Origin: Tamlana sp038148895
GTDB taxonomy: Bacteria > Bacteroidota > Bacteroidia > Flavobacteriales > Flavobacteriaceae
Length of the DNA: 64,000 nucleotides
Assembly: GCA_038148895.1 (NCBI GenBank)
Contig: JBBVGQ010000001.1
Strand: one strand, 5' to 3'
This document shows, one piece after another, positions 15,998 to 23,738 of this stretch. The notes under the pieces are model-generated. The model saw only the letters and a list, made by a program, of their open reading frames with translations. It was not told the DNA's origin and did not search any database. How positions within the stretch are numbered: position 1 is the first letter of the stretch; each line of letters opens with the position of its first letter. Both the position numbers and the translations under genes were made by a program.

Positions 15998-16504
15998 ATG
16001 CCAGACGAAATCATAAATCGCGTTGCGAACAGCAAATTGGTTGCCATCAACCTCGAGGACTATTATCCTAAAGGGCAACGCGTATTGTTCGATATTAAAG
16101 ACTGGCTTTTTGAAGGATTCGTGCTGCGCGAAAAAGATTTTAGAAATCAGGTGGCAGAATACGATTGGTCGCAATACCAAGACAGTTATGTAGCGCTCAC
16201 TTGTACCACCGATGCCATAATTCCCGGGTGGGCATTTATGCTCATCAGTCTTCATTTGGAACCCTTTGCAAAAAAAGTAGTGATTGGCAATTTGGAACAA
16301 CTGGAAACTTCCATTTACCAAGATGTCATCAATAACTTGGATGTTACGGAGTTTAAAGGCAAACCTCTTATTATAAAAGGCTGCTCCAAAAAACCCGTGC
16401 CGCAAAACGCATACATCATGCTAGCCAATAAGTTAAAACCCGTTGCAACATCCATTATGTACGGCGAGGCCTGCTCTTCGGTACCACTCTTCAAAAAGAA
16501 ATAA
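15998..16504 (+). CDS. DUF2480 family protein
   Basis: This 168-residue soluble protein is of the Bacteroidota DUF2480 family, recognised from the segments LVAINLEDYYP, DIKDWLFEGFVLREKDFR and IIPGWAFMLI, and from the C-terminal KGCSKKPVPQNAY. Several conserved Cys residues (CTTDA, GCSKK, EACSS) could bind metal. It starts nine bases after the cupin gene. The family is often found near suf genes in this phylum and its function is not known. Confidence 0.8.
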   Translation: MPDEIINRVANSKLVAINLEDYYPKGQRVLFDIKDWLFEGFVLREKDFRNQVAEYDWSQYQDSYVALTCTTDAIIPGWAFMLISLHLEPFAKKVVIGNLEQLETSIYQDVINNLDVTEFKGKPLIIKGCSKKPVPQNAYIMLANKLKPVATSIMYGEACSSVPLFKKK

Positions 16505-16598
16505 TTTCCGTTTTTAAATGTGACTTCAGCACAAAACTGGGTCTTAAAACTGTTAATTATCAATCCATTTATAACATAATTTGCAACAAAAATAATGT

Positions 16599-16606
16599 TA
16601 TATTTA
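16599..16606 (+). promoter_or_regulatory. Possible -7 element for the DUF3078 gene
   Basis: TATATTTA matches seven of eight positions of TAnnTTTG. A TTG at 16581-16583 lies 15 bases upstream, slightly short of the usual spacing. It overlaps the extended reading frame from 16595 and so supports the ATG at 16631. Confidence 0.35.
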
Positions 16607-16630
16607 CGTACATATAAAAAAACAGAACGC

Positions 16631-17557
16631 ATGCGAAGAACTCTATTATTAATTGTGTTTCTTATCGGAATAGTTTCGATAAACGCTCAAACAAAAGAAG
16701 AATTACAGGCCCAAAAAGCTGAAAAGCAAGCCGAGGCAGATGCCGCACAAAAAGAGGCCAAAGCCATTCAAGCAAAAATTGATGCCCTACCAGGCTGGAG
16801 AACAGGTGCTTTTGGTACTATTGGTGGCAGCTTATCCAATTTTAGCAAATGGTATGCCCAAGGTGCACCAAACAACTCCTCGGGTAATATTGGTTTTACC
16901 TTAAACGCTTATGCCAATTTAATTGAAGAAAAGTTTTTCTGGCGAAACGCCTTAAGTACAAACTTAAATTGGGTGAAATTGGATGATAAAGATAATCCAA
17001 ACGACGATGAAAGCTTTAACCCAACTACCGATGTGTTCAACCTGTCCTCACTATACGGTAGAAACATTACAAAATCATTGGCGGCTTCTGGATTGATGGA
17101 ATATAGAACCACGTTGTTGGACAACTTTAACGACCCTGGCTATTTAGATTTAGGGGTTGGCGCCACTTGGACGCCCATTGACAACCTTATTGTGGTGATA
17201 CACCCTTTAAACTACAACTTTGTATTTAGCAGTGGGGACACGGTTTTTGAATCGTCTTTGGGTGCTAAAATCGTGGCCGATTACACCAGATCTATTGGTG
17301 CCGTAAACTTTAAAACCAACCTGTCGGCTTTCCAGAGTTATAAAAGTAGTGACTACTCCAACTGGACTTGGACCAACTCTTTTAGCTACACCCTTTGGAA
17401 AATGATTGGTGTTGGTTTTGATTTTGGTTTGCGTAGCAATAAACAAGAAGCCTTAAATTATGCTTTAATGCAAACCCCACCAACAGCTACTGGCTTTGAT
17501 GATGTAAATAACGATTTACAATCTTATTATACTGTTGGGTTGAGTTATAAGTTTTAA
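16631..17557 (+). CDS. DUF3078 family outer-membrane-type protein
   Basis: This 308-residue exported protein has a signal peptide, MRRTLLLIVFLIGIVSINAQ. A charged Lys/Gln/Ala-rich helical stretch (about 21-52) comes next, then alternating beta-strand sequence starting GAFGTIGGSLSNFSKWYAQG and ending in an aromatic residue (SYKF), as in outer-membrane barrels. It matches the Bacteroidota DUF3078 family, whose role is unknown. The frame is open to an ATG at 16595, but that would add 12 residues ahead of the signal peptide. It is the last gene before a strong terminator. Confidence 0.8.
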   Translation: MRRTLLLIVFLIGIVSINAQTKEELQAQKAEKQAEADAAQKEAKAIQAKIDALPGWRTGAFGTIGGSLSNFSKWYAQGAPNNSSGNIGFTLNAYANLIEEKFFWRNALSTNLNWVKLDDKDNPNDDESFNPTTDVFNLSSLYGRNITKSLAASGLMEYRTTLLDNFNDPGYLDLGVGATWTPIDNLIVVIHPLNYNFVFSSGDTVFESSLGAKIVADYTRSIGAVNFKTNLSAFQSYKSSDYSNWTWTNSFSYTLWKMIGVGFDFGLRSNKQEALNYALMQTPPTATGFDDVNNDLQSYYTVGLSYKF

Positions 17558-17580
17558 CACTTAGGTCTAAACTGATTTAT

Positions 17581-17611
17581 AAAAACGCTTCCATTTTTAG
17601 GAAGCGTTTTT
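17581..17611. terminator. Terminator after the suf/DUF3078 gene run
   Basis: A perfect 12-bp stem, AAAAACGCTTCC / GGAAGCGTTTTT with a 7-base loop, is followed by a T-rich tract. It lies between DUF3078 and the convergent PBP1A gene and can act on both strands. Confidence 0.88.
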
Positions 17612-17635
17612 ATTTTTTCATTTTTGACAATTATC

Positions 17636-19882
17636 CTACTTAAACCTTTTGGTCTTTTTCTTCCTACCAAACAACCGTTTAAAAAATCCATCACGTTTTT
17701 CGGGTTCACAATTTAGGTCTTCCAAAACCTGTGGTGACGGGGTTTTAAACTTGGCGTTGGTAATACTATTGTAATTGCTTTCGCCATTCAGTTTTTGGTA
17801 AAATTTGGCAAAAATGGGCAATGCCGAGTTGGCACCCTGCCCCATTGCTGTGGTTTTAAACCCAATGCTGTGGTTATCATTGCCCACCCAAGTTACGGTC
17901 ACCAAATTAGGGGTTAAGCCCACAAACCAACCGTCCTTATTATTTTGGGTGGTACCCGTTTTTCCCGCTATATCATTTTTTAAATTATAGGTGCTTCGCA
18001 GTCGGGCTGCCGTACCAGAATTAACCGTAGATTTCATGATTTCCAACATCACTTCTCGGGTGTAATTACTATACGCTTCTTCCATTACTACTTTGGGTTT
18101 AAAGGAGGCGATGATGTTACCGTGGCGGTCTTCTATTTTGGTAATGGCATAGGGTTTTACGGCCTTACCTTCATTTAAATAACTGGCATAAGCGCCTGTT
18201 AACTGCCTTAAATTAATTTCAGCCACACCCAATGCCAACGAGGGTTGGTTGGGCAATTCCTTTGCGATGCCCAGCTTTTTAACTTGCTCATGCACTTTGG
18301 GGATGCCCACCTTGTCCAACACTTTTACGGCAATGGTATTTACCGAATGGCTCAAGGCTTTTTCCAAAGTGTAATTGATGTATGGGTCTTCCTCTGTTGT
18401 TCCTGAATTGGTGGGCGTCCAATCGTCATAATTTTTATAGGTCACTTCTGCCAACGAAAAGTACGTACAAGGTTTCATACCATTTTCAATAGCCGCCGTA
18501 TAAACAAAAGGTTTGAATGTTGATCCCACTTGCCGTTCGCTTTGAGACACGTGGTCGTACTTGAAAAATCGATAATCTATACCCCCAATGTAAGCTTGAA
18601 TAGCCCCCGTTTTGGGTTCTATGGCAAGCATGCCTGTATTTAGAAATTTAAGATAATGCTGCAAACTGTCCTTTAAGGTAACTGTTTTAATGGTATCACC
18701 TTTCCAACCGAAAAGCTCAATCGGTCGCTTTTTAGCCAATGAATCTTGAATTTGTTTTTCAGATAATCCAGCTTCCTTGTAGGCTTTATATTTAGGTAGA
18801 TTTTTCATAGCGGTTTCAATAATCCTTTCATTGGTCTCCCATGGGGCATTATTGCCATACGATTTTTCAAAGTCGATTTGCAATTGCGACAAATGTTCTT
18901 TCATGGCTTCCTCTGCCAACTTTTGCATATCGGAATCTAAAGTGGTATGTACAATCAACCCATCTTTATACAAATCATATGGTTCCCCTTCAGGGTTTTT
19001 TATGGAATCTAAAATGGCTGATAATTCCTTTTTCACCTGTTCCCTAAAATAAGGCGCCAAACCCAAATCATGATTAAAAGAACGGTAATTTAAAACCAAC
19101 TTTTCATTTTGTAGCATGTCCAATGAATCTTCCGCCAAGTAGCCATATTTCACCATTTGATTCAACACCACATTGCGCCGGTCTTGGCTGCGCTGAATGT
19201 TCAATCGCGGATTAAAATAATTGTTCGCCTTTAACGTGCCTACCAAAGTGGCAGCTTCGGTTGTTGTTAACTCTGAGGTGGTTTTGTTGAAGAATTTTTG
19301 TGCTGCGCTTTCAATGCCATAGGTATTATCTGAAAACGGCACCGTATTGAAATACATGGTTAAAATGTCGTTTTTCGAATAAATATCTTCAAGACGTTTG
19401 GCGATAATGGCCTCCTTAAATTTATTGATGAGCATACTGAACATGGCATAATCCTTTCGCCCGAACAGATTTTTAGCCAACTGCAAAGTAATGGTACTTC
19501 CGCCACCGGCTGATTTGTCCTGAAGGATGATGTTTTTCACAAACACGCGCACCAAACTCACATTATCAACCCCATCGTGTTCAAAAAATCGAACATCTTC
19601 GGTAGCAATTAAAGCATCAATAAGATGTTTTGGAAAATCATTGAACTTAAGTGGCTGCCTGTCGAAAATATAATATTTACCAATCAGTTTGCCATTTTTA
19701 TCCAATACTTGGGTGGCTTGTTCCTGTTTTATAGAACTGAGTTCTTCTTTGGTAGGCAACTTGCCAAAAGCACCCCAATAAATACTAAAATAAAGGATGA
19801 CAAAAAAAGCAATAACCGCAGCCACCCCAATAAGACTCCATTTAATCCATTTTCTTTTAAGCAGATTTGAAATCCTATTCAT
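17636..19882 (-). CDS. mrcA: Penicillin-binding protein 1A (bifunctional transglycosylase/transpeptidase)
   Basis: This class A PBP polymerises and cross-links peptidoglycan in the periplasm. The 748-residue protein has a short cytosolic basic N-terminus and one membrane helix (about 13-34). The GT51 glycosyltransferase domain shows catalytic Glu95 in ATEDVRFFEHDG and then GGSTITLQLAKNLFGR. The transpeptidase domain shows the SxxK motif in GSTFKPF, SxN in SHSVNTIA and KTGT in AGKTGTTQNN. The C-terminus is very basic. It lies 15 bases downstream of hflX on the same strand. Confidence 0.95.
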   Translation of the reverse strand: MNRISNLLKRKWIKWSLIGVAAVIAFFVILYFSIYWGAFGKLPTKEELSSIKQEQATQVLDKNGKLIGKYYIFDRQPLKFNDFPKHLIDALIATEDVRFFEHDGVDNVSLVRVFVKNIILQDKSAGGGSTITLQLAKNLFGRKDYAMFSMLINKFKEAIIAKRLEDIYSKNDILTMYFNTVPFSDNTYGIESAAQKFFNKTTSELTTTEAATLVGTLKANNYFNPRLNIQRSQDRRNVVLNQMVKYGYLAEDSLDMLQNEKLVLNYRSFNHDLGLAPYFREQVKKELSAILDSIKNPEGEPYDLYKDGLIVHTTLDSDMQKLAEEAMKEHLSQLQIDFEKSYGNNAPWETNERIIETAMKNLPKYKAYKEAGLSEKQIQDSLAKKRPIELFGWKGDTIKTVTLKDSLQHYLKFLNTGMLAIEPKTGAIQAYIGGIDYRFFKYDHVSQSERQVGSTFKPFVYTAAIENGMKPCTYFSLAEVTYKNYDDWTPTNSGTTEEDPYINYTLEKALSHSVNTIAVKVLDKVGIPKVHEQVKKLGIAKELPNQPSLALGVAEINLRQLTGAYASYLNEGKAVKPYAITKIEDRHGNIIASFKPKVVMEEAYSNYTREVMLEIMKSTVNSGTAARLRSTYNLKNDIAGKTGTTQNNKDGWFVGLTPNLVTVTWVGNDNHSIGFKTTAMGQGANSALPIFAKFYQKLNGESNYNSITNAKFKTPSPQVLEDLNCEPEKRDGFFKRLFGRKKKTKRFK

Positions 19883-19897
19883 GAAAAATATGGTCTT

Positions 19898-21109
19898 TTA
19901 ATTTTCCTCTTCGTAGTCCGGATACAGGAAATGGTTGTATGGAAAACGCGTTACATGAATTTGCCTCACTTCATCATAAACCCGCTTTTTAAAATCTTCT
20001 AAGTTTTGCTTATTTAACGCAGAAATAAACAAAGCATTGTCCCCAATTTTGTTCATCCAGGTTTTTTTCCACTCAGCCAGTGTGTAATGTCTTTTGGTAC
20101 GCTCGGTTTCCAAATCGTCCTCGGCTAATGGCTCAGCTTTATAGGCGTCAATTTTATTGAACACCATGATGGTTGGTTTATCGTTGCTATCTATTTCGCC
20201 TAAAATCTTGTTTACAGAATCAATGTGTTCCTCAAAATTTGGGTGTGAAATGTCCACAATGTGCAATAACAAATCAGCTTCTCGAACTTCATCCAAGGTA
20301 CTTTTAAAACTTTCAACCAATTGTGTGGGCAGTTTTCTAATAAAACCAACCGTATCACTCAACAGAAAGGGCAAATTTTGAATCACTACTTTTCTAACGG
20401 TCGTATCCAAAGTGGCAAACAGTTTGTTTTCAGCAAAAACTTCACTTTTGCTAATCACGTTCATTAGGGTAGATTTGCCAACGTTAGTATAACCCACCAA
20501 AGCCACGCGAACCATTTTTCCGCGGTTGCCACGTTGCACGGCCATTTGCTTGTCAATAGTTTTAATACGCTCTTTAAGTAGTGCTATTTTATCACGAACA
20601 ATTCGCCTATCGGTTTCTATCTCGGTTTCACCAGGTCCGCGCATACCAATACCACCCTTTTGGCGTTCAAGGTGCGTCCACATACCTCGTAATCTTGGTA
20701 GTAAATATTCGCATTGTGCTAATTCTACTTGGGTACGCGCATAACTAGTTTGGGCACGTTGGGCAAAAATATCGAGAATCAGATTTGTTCTATCCAAAAC
20801 CTTAACATCAAGTGCCTTACTGATGTTTCGCTCTTGTGCCGCCGAAAGTTCGTCATCAAAAATAGCCGTGTCAATCTCATGCTCTTTGATATATTTGCGT
20901 ACATCCTCCAACTTTCCGGTACCGATAAATGTTCTGGGGTCGGGCTTTTCCATTTTTTGGGTAAAACGCTTTTCCACTTCACCACCCGCCGTATAGGTTA
21001 AAAACTCCAATTCATCCAAGTATTCCTTAGATTTTTCCTCGTCCTGCTCCCTTGTTATTATCCCAATTAAAACTGCTTTTTCTAAAGCAACATCTTTCTT
21101 TTCTATCAT
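19898..21109 (-). CDS. hflX: Ribosome-associated GTPase HflX
   Basis: HflX binds the 50S subunit and can split stalled ribosomes under stress. The 403-residue protein has the HflX N-terminal domain (GTGKLEDV, DDELSAAQERNI, DRTNLILDIFAQRA). A linker follows with RGPGETEIETDRR, then the G domain with G1 GYTNVGKST, G3 DTVGF and G4 NKID. It is co-directional with PBP1A and divergent from the phosphatase-family gene at 21185. Confidence 0.95.
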   Translation of the reverse strand: MIEKKDVALEKAVLIGIITREQDEEKSKEYLDELEFLTYTAGGEVEKRFTQKMEKPDPRTFIGTGKLEDVRKYIKEHEIDTAIFDDELSAAQERNISKALDVKVLDRTNLILDIFAQRAQTSYARTQVELAQCEYLLPRLRGMWTHLERQKGGIGMRGPGETEIETDRRIVRDKIALLKERIKTIDKQMAVQRGNRGKMVRVALVGYTNVGKSTLMNVISKSEVFAENKLFATLDTTVRKVVIQNLPFLLSDTVGFIRKLPTQLVESFKSTLDEVREADLLLHIVDISHPNFEEHIDSVNKILGEIDSNDKPTIMVFNKIDAYKAEPLAEDDLETERTKRHYTLAEWKKTWMNKIGDNALFISALNKQNLEDFKKRVYDEVRQIHVTRFPYNHFLYPDYEEEN

Positions 21110-21125
21110 AAAAACAAATAATGCA

Positions 21126-21133
21126 CAAATTTA
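21126..21133 (-). promoter_or_regulatory. Possible -7 element for hflX
   Basis: On the minus strand it reads TAAATTTG, an exact TAnnTTTG match ending 16 bases before the hflX ATG. No TTG is seen at 17-23 bases upstream. Confidence 0.35.
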
Positions 21134-21184
21134 CACAATTGCCAGCATTTTCTTTTTTATATTTTAAAAGCTATTTTTGGATTT

Positions 21185-22156
21185 ATGATTGAAGATTTTG
21201 AAAATATTCCTGTTCGGAATGATTTACAAACCATAGGGTTTTACAACCTTGAAAACTTGTTTGATACTCAAGACGACCCGAAAAATATGGGCGACAATGA
21301 CTTTTTGCCCATTTCGACGAAAAAGTGGACACCCAAACGTTATCAAAACAAATTGAGAAAATTAAGTTTTGCTATTTCAAATATCGGTAGAAAAGAAACG
21401 GGAAAACACCCTGCTATTGTTGGTTTAGCTGAAGTTGAAAACGCCAAGGTAGTTGAAGATTTAATAGCCTCAAAACATTTGGAGGACCTCAATTATAGCT
21501 ATGTGCATTATAATTCGCCTGACGAACGCGGTATTGATACGGCCTTGATTTATGATGCGGATGCTTTTGAAGTGTTACATTCTGAAACCTTTAGCGTGCA
21601 TTTGGTTGATGAAGATGGTGAACCTGATTATACCAGAGATATTTTATTGGTTTCTGGATTGCTTGACCAAGAAAAAATTCATGTGTTAGTCAACCATTGG
21701 TCCTCCAGAAGAGAGGGGGCTGAAGAAACCGAATTTAAGCGCTTTGCTGCCGCCGATAAAGTGATAGAAATTACTGAGCGTTTAAAAAATGAAGACGCCA
21801 ATGCCAAAATTGTAGTGATTGGCGATTTTAATGACGACCCATCCAGCAACAGTATAAGACGTTTGGTGAACAGTTGCGATTTATTCAACCCCATGGAGGT
21901 TTTGCATACCTACAATCGAGGAACAACAAACCATAATTTTAAGTGGAACTTGTTCGACCAAATTATTTTTTCAACCAACTTCTTCGAAGCTACCCCCGAC
22001 ACCTTAAGTTTTGATAAAGCTGAAATTTTTGATACCGACTTTTTAAAACTCTTTAAAGGAAAATACAAAGGCAAACCCTTTAGAACCTATGTTGGCCCCA
22101 AGTACAAAGGGGGCTATAGTGACCATTTTCCGGTATATGCTATTTTTAGGAAGTAA
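21185..22156 (+). CDS. Endonuclease/exonuclease/phosphatase family protein, no signal peptide
   Basis: This 323-residue protein has the DNase I/EEP fold. Motifs are FYNLENLFDT, GLAEVEN (metal Glu), DERGIDTALIY, VNHWSSRREG (His), VIGDFNDDPSS (Asp/Asn pair) and the final GGYSDHFPVYAIF (Asp-His pair). It lacks a signal peptide, unlike its paralogue at 26671, so it is probably cytosolic. The family includes nucleases and phosphodiesterases or phosphatases, and the substrate cannot be read from sequence. It faces the DUF5689 lipoprotein gene convergently. Confidence 0.85.
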   Translation: MIEDFENIPVRNDLQTIGFYNLENLFDTQDDPKNMGDNDFLPISTKKWTPKRYQNKLRKLSFAISNIGRKETGKHPAIVGLAEVENAKVVEDLIASKHLEDLNYSYVHYNSPDERGIDTALIYDADAFEVLHSETFSVHLVDEDGEPDYTRDILLVSGLLDQEKIHVLVNHWSSRREGAEETEFKRFAAADKVIEITERLKNEDANAKIVVIGDFNDDPSSNSIRRLVNSCDLFNPMEVLHTYNRGTTNHNFKWNLFDQIIFSTNFFEATPDTLSFDKAEIFDTDFLKLFKGKYKGKPFRTYVGPKYKGGYSDHFPVYAIFRK

Positions 22157-22215
22157 AGTTATTGTGAAGGACGCGGTGCTGCGCCAATCCTATAAATGGA
22201 ACTCCACTGCAACAG

Positions 22216-22238
22216 ATTCTTTCGCTATCGCTCAGAAT
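22216..22238. repeat. Short intergenic repeat, core TTCG-N4-CGCTCAG (copy 2)
   Basis: The core TTCGCTATCGCTCAG is flanked by ATTCT and AGAAT, which form a small inverted repeat. It lies in the 101-base gap between two convergent genes. It shares its core with the element at 13435-13454 on the opposite strand. Confidence 0.4.
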
Positions 22239-22257
22239 GACGATTCATTTAAGAATC

Positions 22258-23694
22258 TTACTCCACAAAATCAATGCTAATTTCATCCAACTCGTAAACA
22301 CCATCAAAGCTATCCTGTCCGCTACCCGTGTACTTAAAGGCAATGTAAATAGTACCTGAAACACAAGATAAATCTACCGTTCCAGAATTAAACCATTCCA
22401 CAAACGAATCTGTATCTTTTACCACATAAGCATCAGACAGGACGCCCCATGTAGCCGAAGTAATATTGGCCTCGTTGCCATCCCAATCCAATGAATACAG
22501 CACTTCCATATAACTGCTGTCGGCCAAACTGTTGGATGTTTTAAATCGAAGGGTTTCACCATCTTGAGCATCTAAATTTATGGCAGGTGTAATGAGCCAA
22601 CCAATATTGCTCACATCACCCGAACTAGCCGACTGAAACCGTGCTGAACGCCCCAATGACGCATTTGATGACGTTGAGGAATAGCCTTCCCACGCCTCGG
22701 TCCCTGCCTCAATATAATTGGTCCAACCATTGCCTTCAATAGGCCTATTGTTGCTTTGCGATTCAAAATCTTCGTAAAACAAATTGCCTGTACCTAATGT
22801 TGAAGCAATACCACAACTCAATTCCAACGAATCGCAACGCTCCGTATTCTCAAAATTAACATCGGCAGAACTGTTAAGAATCAATACGTTAAAATCATCA
22901 CCAAAATCGCGACTAAAAATACCCGTAACACTACCTCGTCCTTGTGGCACAATCAACGATTTAAAATCGGCAAACGTACTGGTTTGCATCATGATGGAAA
23001 TACCCGAATCGCAGCTTTCCAACACACGGAAACCGTCAAACTCATCATAGGATTCACTGGCAAAGCTCGCTCCAATTTCAAACCGATTGAGCTGTATGTT
23101 ATCGAGCTTAATGAGTGTGTTTTGGTCCCAATCCGTTAAATCAGCCAATCCCGCAACTTTTGGTGATATGGTAGCAATTTCATTACTTCTTAAAATGATG
23201 TCCTTATACTCGGCAGCCTGAATTTGTTCTACGTTTACGCCATCTCCTTTGCCTATGGTGATGACGCCATTTTCTTCGCCAATGCTCAAGCCATTCATCT
23301 TGACATACACCTTTTGTCCGAATTGATAAGTATTCGAAAGTTTACTTACATTGATGCTTACCCGAAATCCTATTCTTGGGTCATTATCTGGGTTGCTGTC
23401 ATCCGTTTTGTTTTGAATGATGAGTTCTTCAAAAAAGTTTCCTGTTTTGTCTGAGGACACCACATAGCCCTCAATGTACAAATCGGTATCATCGTCTATT
23501 GTAGCTGTGCTATTTCCGTTGTTGACCGCCTGCTCATACAACGATTTAATGGTCTTAAATGTGGTGATTTGCGCCTGTGAAATTTCGGGTTCGGTAATAG
23601 AAATATCAGGCACGTTAAAATCATCATCCTGAACGCAGGATGCCAAAAGCAATGTCATTGTCAAAATGCCTAAAATTGATTTTATCTTTTTCAT
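22258..23694 (-). CDS. DUF5689 lipoprotein with C-terminal choice-of-anchor-like domain
   Basis: This 478-residue surface-type lipoprotein has the signal MKKIKSILGILTMTLLLASC, with lipid Cys20. Residues about 40-285 match the DUF5689 pattern (LYIEGYVVSSDKTGNFFEELIIQ, then GFRVSINVSKL, KVYVKMNGL and GSVTGIFSRDFGDDFNVLI), which recalls OB-type DNA-binding or nuclease-associated domains. Residues about 305-478 look like a jelly-roll choice-of-anchor domain (FYEDFES, GWLITPAINLD, FKYTGSG, YELDEISI). It is the second gene of a TonB receptor pair, 44 bases downstream of the receptor. It is probably the outer-membrane partner lipoprotein that captures substrate; the substrate is unknown. Confidence 0.75.
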   Translation of the reverse strand: MKKIKSILGILTMTLLLASCVQDDDFNVPDISITEPEISQAQITTFKTIKSLYEQAVNNGNSTATIDDDTDLYIEGYVVSSDKTGNFFEELIIQNKTDDSNPDNDPRIGFRVSINVSKLSNTYQFGQKVYVKMNGLSIGEENGVITIGKGDGVNVEQIQAAEYKDIILRSNEIATISPKVAGLADLTDWDQNTLIKLDNIQLNRFEIGASFASESYDEFDGFRVLESCDSGISIMMQTSTFADFKSLIVPQGRGSVTGIFSRDFGDDFNVLILNSSADVNFENTERCDSLELSCGIASTLGTGNLFYEDFESQSNNRPIEGNGWTNYIEAGTEAWEGYSSTSSNASLGRSARFQSASSGDVSNIGWLITPAINLDAQDGETLRFKTSNSLADSSYMEVLYSLDWDGNEANITSATWGVLSDAYVVKDTDSFVEWFNSGTVDLSCVSGTIYIAFKYTGSGQDSFDGVYELDEISIDFVE

Positions 23695-23738
23695 CTGTTT
23701 ATTTTTTTATCCACCTGCCTATCAGGTATGTCATTGGC

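Noticed and set aside
15986..16405. A 139-codon minus-strand open frame opposite the DUF2480 gene
   Set aside because: It is a shadow of the recognised plus-strand gene and has no motif or plausible start context.
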